From positions 186,001 to 250,000 of the forward strand of contig OY829281.1 of NCBI GenBank assembly GCA_963691715.1: a stretch of 64,000 nt of DNA, given 5' to 3'. Within the stretch, counting starts at the first letter, position 1. Every line of letters begins with the position of its first letter. The DNA comes from HXMU1420-13 sp963691715. GTDB lineage: Bacteria > Bacteroidota > Rhodothermia > Balneolales > Balneolaceae. A program made the position numbers and the translations under genes. Of this stretch, positions 6,663 to 18,249 are shown in pieces. The notes beneath the pieces were generated by a model. It searched no databases, was not told the origin of the DNA, and saw only the letters and a program-made list of their open reading frames with translations.

Positions 6663-8201
6663 ATGTCCATTCAAGGATTAAAAGATATAACTGGAAATGC
6701 CCGTATTTTACGTATTTCTAACAACAATGAAGGTACGGGGCTTGTTGATCTAAACAAGATAAGAAAAGAACAAAAGGCAAAATTATTTGTTTCGAATGAG
6801 CCTGATACCTTTCCTAATGACCCTCCGAATAATGGTACAGATGCTAAAGATGGACTGTATGAAGCTGTTGAACAGACTAAAATCAAACATCCCCAAGAGC
6901 TACTATTACAACCCGGTAAAGCCCCGGTAAAAGATCAAAAACGTATTGATGGGAATAAGAAACTTGCTAAAACATCTGCGCTAATACAACTTTTAGATGG
7001 AATTGCTGGTGCAGTAAACTTGCAACGTAAGCAAGAAGAAGCGGTTGTTGCTCCACAAAATTTAGTACCAGGAGCATTCGAGGCCGTTAACAATATCCGT
7101 GCTATCAACCAAAAATACGATTTAGACTTACACAACTATAATCGCCGTCAAGAAGAAATAGAGGCTCAAAACAAGGCTATACTACAACAGGCAACCGCTC
7201 ATAATGCGAATGTTGATGTTAAACTCGCCCAACTTAAAAGAAACGATGCTATTGAGGAGTCTAATAAAGCACTATCTGAGGAAAGAGCAAAAGCATTAGC
7301 CCAAGATAAAACGGCAGAACGATTGTATGAAGTAGGATTGCGCTTTATATCCAATGGAAATACAGATGTTGGTAAAGAATATTTTAAAATGGCTGGACTT
7401 GCTAATGAAGAGATTGACAACATGCTTAAAAGCACTAATAATTCACTTTCTGAAAGTGATAAAATAGGTATTCGGAGGTATCATACTCTTCAAAATCAAC
7501 TTAATGATCCAACAACATCATTAATAAGACAAGAAAGAATCAATGAAGAGATTAAAACTCTTAGAGATATTTTTGGTGATAAACTATTTTCACCTGAATC
7601 TGAATGGAAAGAGACCTCTGGAAACCAAAATGGATCTTCCTCATCTACAAAAGGAGATCCGAATGCTCCAATCGACCCAAATAGATACATAAATATAGCT
7701 AGAACCCTACATGATTATACTGATTTTCGTGATGGTAAAATGCCTGCCTTGAGTAATAATGAGGAGAGTATAAACAAGTATGTAAAATGGATGGTGGATA
7801 AGGCTGAAAAGGAAAAGGATCAAGAAATGGATATGGCAATTATGGCACGTATGAAAATGGATTTGCAAAACATAGGGCTTAGCAATGAACAAATCGATCA
7901 AAAGATGTCAGCTATTTTAAATGAAGACAAAAAAAATACGGAACAGGAGAAAGAAGTTGTTGAATCTTATCCTTTCGACATAGAAGCAGCTTCTAATGAA
8001 CAAGTTGCACAAGCCTTTAGAGATAACATCATTGGATTAGATGAAGTAAAAGCCAAGAGTGAATTATTATGGAGAGTACTAAAAAATAATTCGTCTGCTG
8101 AAATACCTCCTGCATTAAAAATTAAAGATGGATTTAAACAATTTGTAAACAAAGATCGAAGTCATCTTATAAAAGATGGCGATCGATCGGTCAAAAGATA
8201 G
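6663..8201 (+). CDS. Putative phage internal virion protein
   Basis: 512 residues, highly charged and helical, with long coiled-coil-like stretches (about residues 165-215, RRQEEIEAQNKAILQQATAH and following) and Ser/Asn-rich linkers near 320-340. A segment around 115-150 (IQLLDGIAGAVNLQRKQEEAV) is more hydrophobic. Its last 26 bases overlap the start of the giant protein gene in another frame. Role as an ejection protein is inferred from position. Confidence 0.5.
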   Translation: MSIQGLKDITGNARILRISNNNEGTGLVDLNKIRKEQKAKLFVSNEPDTFPNDPPNNGTDAKDGLYEAVEQTKIKHPQELLLQPGKAPVKDQKRIDGNKKLAKTSALIQLLDGIAGAVNLQRKQEEAVVAPQNLVPGAFEAVNNIRAINQKYDLDLHNYNRRQEEIEAQNKAILQQATAHNANVDVKLAQLKRNDAIEESNKALSEERAKALAQDKTAERLYEVGLRFISNGNTDVGKEYFKMAGLANEEIDNMLKSTNNSLSESDKIGIRRYHTLQNQLNDPTTSLIRQERINEEIKTLRDIFGDKLFSPESEWKETSGNQNGSSSSTKGDPNAPIDPNRYINIARTLHDYTDFRDGKMPALSNNEESINKYVKWMVDKAEKEKDQEMDMAIMARMKMDLQNIGLSNEQIDQKMSAILNEDKKNTEQEKEVVESYPFDIEAASNEQVAQAFRDNIIGLDEVKAKSELLWRVLKNNSSAEIPPALKIKDGFKQFVNKDRSHLIKDGDRSVKR

Positions 8202-11200
8202 AAAAGTGCCAGAAAATACATTATATGAAAAGTATTTTGCACCTAAAAAAGAAGGTGTAGATCCTCCAAATAAAGCGGATAATTCAGATTATGTACCTAC
8301 TAGAGAGGAAGTTCTTGACTTAGTTCATCGTGTAAAAAATAGAAATACGGATAATGATTCATTTTTAGATAATTTTATTGAAGGTTTACAAATAGGTGGC
8401 CGTCAATTAGCAGGGGGGTTTGCCTATGCATCTGGAGAGGTTGCTGATAGACTTGGATTTAATGAAGCAGGGCAAAAAACAAAATTAGTTGCTCAAAATT
8501 ATATGAATGATGCACCAGCATCTGACGATTCATGGGGGCAATTCATAGGGGGGTTAATTCCCTCGGTAGTACCTTCTGCGGTGGCTATAGTTACCGCTAA
8601 TCCAACATTGGCTTATGCATCGATGGGTACTCTTGGTTTGTCTTCAACGGGAAGCGGGATGTTGGAATATGAGTCATATAAAAAGTCAAAAGGACTGGAA
8701 GTAGACGATAATGCAAAGCTGTTTGTAGGGCTTGCTTATGGCTCAGCCGAAGTGATTGCTGAAAAATTGTCTTTATCTAAGTTAATGCCAAATGTTAACG
8801 CCAAGCTATTATTCAAAGGCAATGTACGCTCTGCAGAACAAGCAGGAGAGTCACTTTTTAAAGCCTATCAAAGATCAAATCCACAACAAGCGAAAGCGCT
8901 ACTTAACCGTATAAGAACGGGTATGACCTATGAGGGTTTAGAGGAAGTTATTACTGAGATTTCACAAACAGCAACAAACGCCTTTTTTAAAGAACAACCC
9001 GATATGGTAGAAGAATTACAAAGCCTACCTGATAACATGATGAAAGCTTTTCTTGGGGGAGCTATTATGGGGGGTGGTTTAGGACCATTATCATTTAATG
9101 CACAAAATAGAGAGAATAGACAACGCCGTTTAAACAACGGAAAAGTAATACTTGTACAAGCAGATGGACAACCATATGAATTAATAGAATCAACTGAAAG
9201 TGATGGAGTACAAGGTTTTAATGCACTTGATAAATATGGAGATATTCAATTCTTACCCGAAGAAAGTATACAAGAATATGTTGATTTAACGAATGATCAG
9301 TATGATAAACTGCTTCAAGACAAATTTGATGAACAAGAATATAAACTATCTCAAATAAAGCCCTCTACCATTGGACGTTATGGAGATAAAGAGGTTGAGA
9401 TTGTAGGTACTGATTCTTTTTCTGGTGATGTCTACATAAAGGTAGATGGTGAGCAAAAGATTGTACAAAAAGAACTTGTTACCGAGATACAAGACCTAAG
9501 CCCAGAAGAGCAATACATGGCGCAGGGAAATGAACTAGTAGAAGGTTTAGATGCACCAATAGAAGCTCTTACCGAAGAAATTGATTTAGATATTATAGGG
9601 CAAGATACACCCAAGCCCATTCAAAACTTAGACGGTGATTATATATACCCTAACCAAGAAGGGTATGCAGAGGCGGTAAAAGCCACACAGCCCCGAGAGG
9701 TAACCATTGGAAGTGGCAATCGCATACAGAAGGTTCAACTACAACCCACACAAGAAGGGTTATATGAGGTATCTATGGTTACTGGTGTCCAAGACGGTGA
9801 ACCCATGCCTAGACCGATTGATGAACTTACCGATGAAGAAAAGCAAAAGATAGCCACTCAATTAAACAAACAGCTTAAAGCTAGGGGGTTTAATGCGTTT
9901 ACTAAACTGACAGACCCCAATGATGATTTTTCAGCATTATCTATACAAGTCGCAAAGCCTAAAAAGAAAACAACACTACCGCAGGAAGCAACTACGGAGC
10001 CTACATCCAAAGACAATGATTATGAGATACAGATCAATGATAATAAGATATCTCTACTCAATGCAGACGGGAAAGAGGTTGGCGTACAATCTAAGTACTA
10101 TCAACCAAAGATTACTGAATTTTTCACCAAGGCAGCCCAATCCTATGCTAACATTCCTCGTTATACTGATAACAATCCTGATATTACAGAAGCTAATTAT
10201 CTAACTGAAATAGCCAATGGCTCAGAAAATCCTTTAGAACTTGCCGAAGCCTATTTAGAGGCATTATCCCAACAAGAGCTTGACAAAGACGTATCTAACA
10301 AAGATATAGCAATAGCCAATGATTTAGCTTCTTCTCGTATACCAAGTTCTGATTTGAAAGGCAGAGGACTAGATAATATGATAGCCTTTGCGAATTATGG
10401 GGCTAGCAGAGCCGAGACCGATATAGCGCAACGAGCGGAATACCTTACTGATCAGGTAGGTACGGAAATTACTGTAGATGATATTTTAGACTTCATAAAA
10501 GAACACCCTAATGGCCCTAAAACTGTTCTCAACCAAAAGAGTGAAAAAGTTACAGCTATAGAGGAACGTTTTAAAGAAGTAACTGGAGCTTCGATATCAA
10601 AAACATTAGCGCAGAGCATGACTAATGCCAATATCGATTCCATACGAGCCACAGCGCAACCCACGCAAGAACCACCAATCAACGATGAAAACATAGAGCA
10701 AACCCCTATTGATACTTTCATTCAAGATGAAGACATTAGCAAAGAAGAACTTGCGGAAATTGAACAACTATTAATCCAAGAAGGAGTATCGCAAGATGAA
10801 ATCGATCAAATCAAAGAAGCCGAGCCAAGAATCCTTGAAGAGGAAATCGAGACTATTGAAAGCCAGGCTGAAATTGCAGATAGCGAAGAACAAGCGCTCC
10901 AAGAACTAACCAAGTTTTTTGAAGACGTATCAAAGCCTACCGATACGCCCAAATTAAAGACCCCCGAACAGAAGCAAATTGAAGAAGCTTTATTACAAGT
11001 TGAAGAAAATTATGCAACATCAGTTGATGCTTTTAAGCGTAAACTAAGGGAGTTAAATCAAACAGCACAAGGTGATGCTGAAAATCTTTTTGGTGAAAGA
11101 AAAGATGATTTAGATCCACAGGCTAAAATGTTTGATATGCGAGTGGATCCTTCACAAATGGAAAAAGCTTTAAAGCCATATCGTACTCGAAGAGATAAAG

Positions 11201-14200
11201 CAAAAGAGGAAATATCAAAATTAAGAAAGGATTTACGAGACATTGTTGATGGTAAAGTATCATCAACAAGTGAAATAGACTTTATTGATAGTTCGCGTAC
11301 TGCGAACCCTAAAGAAACTACATCACGTAGTACCCTTCAAGATGAACCCCTCATCGATGAAGACTCCAAAGAAGAAGCAGGAACGGGGGAGGCAACTGTT
11401 TCCCCCGATTCTTCCAATGCAAAACAAACTCAGCCTGTAAAAGAAACTGCAAAAAAAACGGCTATACTTACTAAAAAACCATCTAAAAAGGTTACAAGTA
11501 AAAAAGAGGTTACACCAAAAGAAACCAAGCCAAAAGTAGATTCGAATGCATTACAAGGTGGGGAAAACAATACTACGTTTACTAAAGAAGCCAGCGAAGA
11601 AGCACTACAAAAACTTCGTGAAAAATTAGGCTCAAATAGCGATATTGTTGAGGAACCAAAGAGAGGTTATCTAAATGACGAAGCAAAAGAAACCATTACC
11701 ATTGCAGGAACAAACGAAGAAATTGGATTCGTTTCAGAAGCAAGAAAAGAGTATAACTCAGCAAGAACTACTAAGAAAGGGAGTACTGATCGAGGACGAG
11801 GTAAAGTATCAGATACCGAACAATACTTTGGCGAAGGAGTAAAGCCCCGATATTGGAAAACCATAACCCAATTTACTCCAACTAACGTATTCGAACTTTC
11901 TACGGGGAAAAAAGCTATAGAAAGCCCCTATGATGTTGCACACTTAATGAGAGCGTTAGAGGATGAAGCCGTAGAACATTTCTTTGCTCTATATATTGAT
12001 GAACAAGGAAATGCAATTCCCCATCATGTATCTACGGGTGGAACTAATGCAACTGTAGTTGAACCAAAAACTGTTGTAGCAGGAGTTAAAAGGTTCAATG
12101 CAAAAAAAGTATACATTCTGCATAACCACCCTTCTGGAAAGATGGAGCCTAGCGATGCTGATAGAATATTAACGGAAAAAATTAAAGAATCTCTTGGAGA
12201 TGTGGAGTTAGTACACATCATCATGGATACCTACAAAGGGGAGTTTATCACGTTCTGGGATGATACCGCTGGTGGGTATATGGGAAATGGTAATTATGAA
12301 GTAAAAAATAGACATGACGTTTCTTCATTAGCGGAATATGTAAACAATAACCATACATTTGACGTGGTTAGGTTTAGCAAACGTATTTATAATCAAGATG
12401 TAATCAGAGACGATTTATTTGAGGATATACACGTTACAAGCCCTGACAAAGCAGCATCTTTTTTCCATTCTCATAGGTATTCCGTAGGCGATAAACTTGA
12501 AGTGCTACTCATCGATACATCAGCTAAACCCGTTGCTATTTATGCGGTGCCAGATTTTAAAACTACAGATGAAGTATTCGATTTTACCAAAAATGTAGCA
12601 GCCTTACATGGTGCTAACAGCGTGATCTATGGGGGAAGGCAAGAAAACAAGTATGTAGATTTTAAAGAGCTTTCTTCTAAAATGAAATCTCTTGGTGTAC
12701 CAATAACCGATGTGATTTTAGTAGATACTAGCGAGAAAAATTACTCAAATTATACTTCTTTAATGAGTAGTGGATTGATTCGTGAAGAGGCAACGAGTTA
12801 TGGAAACAACGATTCCTCGAAGCCGTTAGATCCTGAACTCTTACAGTTGGGAATTCAAGTAGGCGGGTATTTCATTGAAAGTGGTACAACGGATTTTAAA
12901 AGCTGGTCCAATCAAATGATTGAGGTTTCCGGTACCAAGATTAACCCTTACTTAAAAAGCATTTACAATGCATTACGATACTATCCGGGTATTGATACTA
13001 GCGAATTTACTTCACAAGCTGATATAGATGATAATGCTGTGGAAAAGAAAAAAACAAGAAAGGTAAATTCAAACAATGAGATTAAGAATGAAATTAAAGA
13101 TTTTGGAGAAACAATTTATGGTGCAAAAAAACATCTATATGCATCATATTTAAAGGATCTTCAAAATGTATCAAGCAATGAATTAATATCTCTTCCTCTT
13201 AGTAAATCATTACCAGAACCGAATTATCAAAAATTACTCGATGATAAAATAATAGACTATAAAGGCGCAGTTTATCTAAAGAGTATACGATCGCAAATAG
13301 GGAGAAAGCCTAAAAATAAATATAGATTAAGATTATGGGAGAAAAAGGCGAGTATCCTTAAGAGCATTTATGAAAAAGTATATAGTAAAGAAATCAATTT
13401 TAGTGAATATGTAGATGAGACTTTAGATTTAAAGAATTCTTATACAGCAAAGCAATTGTTTAAAATGAATATTGCACTTCATCGCTCAATGGGGTGGCCA
13501 AAAAACAATGTGAATAAGGGTAAGTATGATTTTGCATTTTTTCCAAAGACAGAAGAAAAGACAGGTAAATTAAATAAAGATCGTTATAGTATTGTTTCGG
13601 GTAGATTGATAAAAAGTGATCATGAAAGTTTATCTGATGCAGTTATAGCAATGGAATTCTTAATCAACAAGAATAAGAAAACAAGCCGAAAAACTAAGTT
13701 TAATGTTTACAAAAGAACAAAGGAAAAGGATTTTTATATAGGGAAAAAAAATGGAAAGTATGTTTTAAAAATAAAAACCGGCTTTGATACCTCAGGAGAA
13801 GCTTTTGATTATTTAGATAACAATTATGATGAATTACTTCAATCTCTGAATAATCTTAAACAGATTCCGAATATGCGTAAAGCCACAAATTCAGAACGTA
13901 TAGGAGGGTCTTATCGTAAGGATATTGATATAACACCTGCAAAATTTCAAGAAACTTTTGGTTTTAGAGGGGTTCAATTTGGTAATTATGTGAACCAAAA
14001 GGAACGTCAAGAAGCGTTAAATAATGCCTATGATGGACTCATGGATTTAGCTAATGTATTGGGGTTACCACCAAAAGGGATTTCATTGAGTGGAGAGTTA
14101 GGATTAGCTTTTGGGGCAAGAGGACAAGGTGGATTAGATGCTGCTAGTGCTCATTATGAACCCAATAAAGTGATAATTAATCTTACAAAGCGAAAAGGGG

Positions 14201-17200
14201 CGGGTTCTTTAGCCCATGAATGGTGGCATGCTCTAGATAATTATTTTTCAAGAGTGCAAGGATACAAGTTTTCCTATTTGTCGCAAAAACCTTACAAAAC
14301 CACCAATTCCAAATTAAGAGACGAGATCAGCAATGCGTTTATTGATATAATAAAAGGGATCAATGAATCTGATCTTAAAGTACGTAGTGCAGAACTTGAT
14401 AAAAGAAGAACTCAAGCGTACTACAATACAACGATTGAATTAACAGCAAGAGCATTTGAAAGCTATGTACTAGATAGACTTTCGACATTTGATACAAGTA
14501 ATGACTATTTGGTAAACATACACAGTAAAAATGTATGGGATGAACTAGATGCTTTTAATCAATTATTTTATAGTAAAAATACTAAAGATGAAAAAATTGA
14601 AACCTATCCATATCTATTAGAAGGTGAACTCAATAAAATTACACCTCTATTTGATCATCTTTTCAACACTATTGAAGCAAAAGAAAATAGTGATGGTAAA
14701 GTAGTATTAACAAAACTCACCGATATTCTTACAAAGAGTACCGATACGCCTGTTTTTCGGGGGAATAAGCCAAGTGTACTACGGGATCATTTAAAGAATT
14801 TGATTAAGGATTGGAAAGTAAAAGACTCGATTATCATTGTTGACCGTACTGAGGACTTGCCTCATAGGCTTCGATTACGTGTTGAGCAAGAGGCAAAGCT
14901 TATACCAGGCGTTTATTACAATGGGAAAGTGTATTTACTTAGCCACAACATGTCTGGAATCGAAAATGCAGAAAAGACCCTTGCACATGAGGTTATAGGG
15001 CACTTGGGGGTTCGTGGATTGCTCAAAAATTTGAGCCATTCAGAAAAAGATTTTGAAACTAGATTAGCCAATTTAGCCAATAACGTACATGCACGGTTTA
15101 AAAACGATACCCTCTACACAGAAATCGTTGAAAGGTATCGATTAGACCCAGAAAACTTTCAAGATGATAGGGTAGAAGTAGCCCAAGAATACATTGCTCA
15201 TTTAGCAGAACAAAGAAAAGAGCCTAGCTTGGTAAAGAAGTTTATTAACTGGGTAGAAGATCTACTAAAAGCATTAGGGTTTCAAAATAAAATGACTCGA
15301 AATGATATTCATAACCTAATTAAGAATGCACGAAAATATGTAGAGAATGAAGCCAATATCATAAGAGATGGAAAGGTTGTTAATCAGCCTTTATTTAAGA
15401 AAAAAGATATACTTCAAGAGGTGCCTCATCACTATCAAAAAGGTGTTGAAAATAGATTCTTTAAAAATAGAGATAAAATTCAACGCTTGATGCAAGATAG
15501 TTTTATTGATGTGCAACGCATACAAGAGGGTGTTGTAAAAGATGGGGGTACGATTACCGATGACTCAGATATCCATGCTGAATCTACTCTACATTTAGGA
15601 AGAATCGAAGAAAAGAAGGAATATTTTAACAACACATTCTATAAACCCTTTTTTGATGATCTAAATAAATTATACAATGAAAAAGGGGTCAAATATGAAG
15701 ATGTGTGGGATTATCTATACGCCAAACATGCTCCTGAACGTAATGAATATTTGTTCGGAAAAAATCCAGTAAACGGTAAGGCACAGTCAGGTAAAACCGA
15801 TACATGGGCGGCTGAAACCCTTCAACAATTAAAAGAGAAAGGGGTATATGAAGCCATAGAAAAAATAGCTAAAGAGCGTGTGTATCCTATCTATGATTAT
15901 GTATTAGAGACACGACTAAATACTGGCCTAATTTCACAAAAAAGGTATGAAGAATTAAAAAATCAGTTTAAATACTATGTGCCATTAAGAGGGTTTAAAG
16001 ACTTAGTAGATATTGATCCTACAGTATACTCCGCTGATTACGAAATGAAAGGGCGTACCTCAGAAGCGGGGGATATTCTTGCCTACACCTTTGCCATGGT
16101 AGATACGGCTATCGTTCAAGGTGAAAAGAATAAATTGAAACAAGCAGTGTTAAATTTTGCCATTGAAAACCACAAGAGAAGTGATCTTCTTGCTATTCAA
16201 AATGTATACTGGAAAAAAACAGGGCAAAAAAACGATGATGGTAAAGACATATATAGCCCCATATTTAACCCAAATTCGAAAGAAATATTAGACGAGAATG
16301 TTAAGCGATACCTCGACATGGATAGTGAACATGGAGCTTGGTATGAAAACGATACAAGTGGAAATCCATTTTGGGAATCTAATGTCCGAGTGATGGTTGA
16401 CGGAAGGCCAGTAAATATCAGTTTTAAAACGCCACATATACCACATGCCGTCAATAGTATTGGAATAGAAAAAGCACCACAACTTTTTTCTTTCATGAAT
16501 AGGTACATGAGTTATTTAAGACATGTTATTACTCAATATTCTCCTGAATTCATGACCAGAAACCTAGTTCGAGATACTATGACTGGGTTTTTAAATTTGG
16601 GTATAGATTTCGATACTCCAACGGCAATAAAAATAACGAACCCTGCCCGACTGGCAAAGGCATGGAATGCAGTAAGGGTCTATTACCGTAAAGGGAATTT
16701 TGAAGGTGAATTTGGAGAGGCCTTTGATAGTTTCAGAAAAAACGGTGGAATTTCTGGATGGTGGCAATTAAACCAAGTGCAAGAACGTACCAAAAACCTT
16801 AAAAGCTTGATGGAAAGCAAACCATTTGGTAAAAATGGGATAAAAGATTTAAAAAAGGTAGCAAAAGCAACAGGACAGTTTCTTGATGATTATAACCGAG
16901 CATTTGAAAATGTAGTACGTGTTTCAACTTTTAAATATTTGCTTGATAATAAAGTAATAAACAAAGCTACTGGAACGGCTTATACTCCTAAACAAGCAGC
17001 GTTATATGCTAAAGATTTAACGGTTAATTTCAATCGTAAAGGAACCTATGGAAATTCTATAGGCTCTGTCTTTTTATTTTTTAACGCTACTGTGCAAGGT
17101 ATAGCACGACAAGTACAGCCGTTTTTTTCCGATGATAAAAAAATACAATCAAGAGCTTTTGCTACTCCTTTGGTCATGGGCTTGACATCTTATGCATTTA

Positions 17201-18243
17201 TTGAGGCGATACGGTATTCCATGGGTGAAGATGAAGATGGGGAATCTTACTATGATAAAATGAGTGATTGGACCCGTACTCATAATATTACTCTTCCTAA
17301 TTTACTTTCTGACGATCCCGCAGATTCAATAAAAATACCTCTTCCTTATGGTTACAATGTTTATTGGGCGGTAGGAGATGTAGCAAATCGTGTGACCCGA
17401 GGGGTTACATCTATCAATGATGGAGTATTGAGCTTACTAACTACGATAGCAGAAAGTTTTAATCCTATAGGAACGCAAACGGGGGATAATTTAGGAGAAG
17501 CAGTACAAAAAACATTGACACCTAGTATTCTTCAACCAGGGTTAGAACTCGTTACGAATCGTAATTTTGCGGGTATGCCAATAAAGCCGGAACCCTTTCC
17601 CTTTGCCCCAGAAGAACCAAAATCCCAACAATATTATAAAAATGTATCCAATTGGGCTAAAAGTATGGCTACATTTTTAAATAAGGCCTCTGGTGGGGAT
17701 ACCGTAACATCTGGAGTATTAGATGTGAGTCCTGAACACTTAGAATATTTAGTTGAATATTTTGGAGGTGGGCTTGCTCGGTTTGTGGATGGAGTAATAA
17801 GCACCACCACTAATGTTGTTTCAGATCTTACGGGTGAAGAAGACTTTACCCTTGAAGATGATATCTATGATATACCATTTATACGATCATTTTATGGCAC
17901 GGTAAGTAATAAAGTAGATAGAAGCCGATTTTTTGAACATTCGAAAGAGATAAAAAACGCCGTACATAAGTATAACAAGTATGTAGAGCTTGATACTGAT
18001 AAGGCCATAGACTATTACAAACAGCATAAGGCGTTGATAGATATGGATGTTTCTTTGAAGGCGATACAGAAACAGCTTCGATATTATAAAAAAATTCTTA
18101 GATTAACTGAGACCTCCGATGATGTGAAGGATCGTTCGTTTGAGAAAACCATAACCGATGCAATGCATGAGTTAATGGTTTCTTTTAATAAGATGTACAA
18201 CCAAGCCGTAAAACGTAAATCTCTATCTGATTTTATTAGGTAA
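8176..18243 (+). CDS. Giant polyvalent virion protein (3355 residues)
   Basis: A multidomain protein probably packaged in the virion and injected with the DNA, as described for phage polyvalent proteins. In order: hydrophobic Gly/Ala segments near residues 124-158 and 292-305 (membrane or channel-forming); long acidic and Lys-rich linkers to about 1160; a RadC/JAB-type metalloprotease signature HNHPSG at about 1316; an ELLQLGIQVGGYFIESG motif near 1554; an LPD-like zinc peptidase HEWWH at about 2014; a second peptidase-like HEVIGH at about 2271; a YVPLRGF motif near 2600 matching the PLxRFG region of such proteins; then a long helical C-terminus. The gene is one intact frame of 10.1 kb. Domain names come from motif reading; activities are inferred. 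Confidence 0.75.
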   Translation: MAIDRSKDRKVPENTLYEKYFAPKKEGVDPPNKADNSDYVPTREEVLDLVHRVKNRNTDNDSFLDNFIEGLQIGGRQLAGGFAYASGEVADRLGFNEAGQKTKLVAQNYMNDAPASDDSWGQFIGGLIPSVVPSAVAIVTANPTLAYASMGTLGLSSTGSGMLEYESYKKSKGLEVDDNAKLFVGLAYGSAEVIAEKLSLSKLMPNVNAKLLFKGNVRSAEQAGESLFKAYQRSNPQQAKALLNRIRTGMTYEGLEEVITEISQTATNAFFKEQPDMVEELQSLPDNMMKAFLGGAIMGGGLGPLSFNAQNRENRQRRLNNGKVILVQADGQPYELIESTESDGVQGFNALDKYGDIQFLPEESIQEYVDLTNDQYDKLLQDKFDEQEYKLSQIKPSTIGRYGDKEVEIVGTDSFSGDVYIKVDGEQKIVQKELVTEIQDLSPEEQYMAQGNELVEGLDAPIEALTEEIDLDIIGQDTPKPIQNLDGDYIYPNQEGYAEAVKATQPREVTIGSGNRIQKVQLQPTQEGLYEVSMVTGVQDGEPMPRPIDELTDEEKQKIATQLNKQLKARGFNAFTKLTDPNDDFSALSIQVAKPKKKTTLPQEATTEPTSKDNDYEIQINDNKISLLNADGKEVGVQSKYYQPKITEFFTKAAQSYANIPRYTDNNPDITEANYLTEIANGSENPLELAEAYLEALSQQELDKDVSNKDIAIANDLASSRIPSSDLKGRGLDNMIAFANYGASRAETDIAQRAEYLTDQVGTEITVDDILDFIKEHPNGPKTVLNQKSEKVTAIEERFKEVTGASISKTLAQSMTNANIDSIRATAQPTQEPPINDENIEQTPIDTFIQDEDISKEELAEIEQLLIQEGVSQDEIDQIKEAEPRILEEEIETIESQAEIADSEEQALQELTKFFEDVSKPTDTPKLKTPEQKQIEEALLQVEENYATSVDAFKRKLRELNQTAQGDAENLFGERKDDLDPQAKMFDMRVDPSQMEKALKPYRTRRDKAKEEISKLRKDLRDIVDGKVSSTSEIDFIDSSRTANPKETTSRSTLQDEPLIDEDSKEEAGTGEATVSPDSSNAKQTQPVKETAKKTAILTKKPSKKVTSKKEVTPKETKPKVDSNALQGGENNTTFTKEASEEALQKLREKLGSNSDIVEEPKRGYLNDEAKETITIAGTNEEIGFVSEARKEYNSARTTKKGSTDRGRGKVSDTEQYFGEGVKPRYWKTITQFTPTNVFELSTGKKAIESPYDVAHLMRALEDEAVEHFFALYIDEQGNAIPHHVSTGGTNATVVEPKTVVAGVKRFNAKKVYILHNHPSGKMEPSDADRILTEKIKESLGDVELVHIIMDTYKGEFITFWDDTAGGYMGNGNYEVKNRHDVSSLAEYVNNNHTFDVVRFSKRIYNQDVIRDDLFEDIHVTSPDKAASFFHSHRYSVGDKLEVLLIDTSAKPVAIYAVPDFKTTDEVFDFTKNVAALHGANSVIYGGRQENKYVDFKELSSKMKSLGVPITDVILVDTSEKNYSNYTSLMSSGLIREEATSYGNNDSSKPLDPELLQLGIQVGGYFIESGTTDFKSWSNQMIEVSGTKINPYLKSIYNALRYYPGIDTSEFTSQADIDDNAVEKKKTRKVNSNNEIKNEIKDFGETIYGAKKHLYASYLKDLQNVSSNELISLPLSKSLPEPNYQKLLDDKIIDYKGAVYLKSIRSQIGRKPKNKYRLRLWEKKASILKSIYEKVYSKEINFSEYVDETLDLKNSYTAKQLFKMNIALHRSMGWPKNNVNKGKYDFAFFPKTEEKTGKLNKDRYSIVSGRLIKSDHESLSDAVIAMEFLINKNKKTSRKTKFNVYKRTKEKDFYIGKKNGKYVLKIKTGFDTSGEAFDYLDNNYDELLQSLNNLKQIPNMRKATNSERIGGSYRKDIDITPAKFQETFGFRGVQFGNYVNQKERQEALNNAYDGLMDLANVLGLPPKGISLSGELGLAFGARGQGGLDAASAHYEPNKVIINLTKRKGAGSLAHEWWHALDNYFSRVQGYKFSYLSQKPYKTTNSKLRDEISNAFIDIIKGINESDLKVRSAELDKRRTQAYYNTTIELTARAFESYVLDRLSTFDTSNDYLVNIHSKNVWDELDAFNQLFYSKNTKDEKIETYPYLLEGELNKITPLFDHLFNTIEAKENSDGKVVLTKLTDILTKSTDTPVFRGNKPSVLRDHLKNLIKDWKVKDSIIIVDRTEDLPHRLRLRVEQEAKLIPGVYYNGKVYLLSHNMSGIENAEKTLAHEVIGHLGVRGLLKNLSHSEKDFETRLANLANNVHARFKNDTLYTEIVERYRLDPENFQDDRVEVAQEYIAHLAEQRKEPSLVKKFINWVEDLLKALGFQNKMTRNDIHNLIKNARKYVENEANIIRDGKVVNQPLFKKKDILQEVPHHYQKGVENRFFKNRDKIQRLMQDSFIDVQRIQEGVVKDGGTITDDSDIHAESTLHLGRIEEKKEYFNNTFYKPFFDDLNKLYNEKGVKYEDVWDYLYAKHAPERNEYLFGKNPVNGKAQSGKTDTWAAETLQQLKEKGVYEAIEKIAKERVYPIYDYVLETRLNTGLISQKRYEELKNQFKYYVPLRGFKDLVDIDPTVYSADYEMKGRTSEAGDILAYTFAMVDTAIVQGEKNKLKQAVLNFAIENHKRSDLLAIQNVYWKKTGQKNDDGKDIYSPIFNPNSKEILDENVKRYLDMDSEHGAWYENDTSGNPFWESNVRVMVDGRPVNISFKTPHIPHAVNSIGIEKAPQLFSFMNRYMSYLRHVITQYSPEFMTRNLVRDTMTGFLNLGIDFDTPTAIKITNPARLAKAWNAVRVYYRKGNFEGEFGEAFDSFRKNGGISGWWQLNQVQERTKNLKSLMESKPFGKNGIKDLKKVAKATGQFLDDYNRAFENVVRVSTFKYLLDNKVINKATGTAYTPKQAALYAKDLTVNFNRKGTYGNSIGSVFLFFNATVQGIARQVQPFFSDDKKIQSRAFATPLVMGLTSYAFIEAIRYSMGEDEDGESYYDKMSDWTRTHNITLPNLLSDDPADSIKIPLPYGYNVYWAVGDVANRVTRGVTSINDGVLSLLTTIAESFNPIGTQTGDNLGEAVQKTLTPSILQPGLELVTNRNFAGMPIKPEPFPFAPEEPKSQQYYKNVSNWAKSMATFLNKASGGDTVTSGVLDVSPEHLEYLVEYFGGGLARFVDGVISTTTNVVSDLTGEEDFTLEDDIYDIPFIRSFYGTVSNKVDRSRFFEHSKEIKNAVHKYNKYVELDTDKAIDYYKQHKALIDMDVSLKAIQKQLRYYKKILRLTETSDDVKDRSFEKTITDAMHELMVSFNKMYNQAVKRKSLSDFIR

Positions 18244-18249
18244 CGATCC

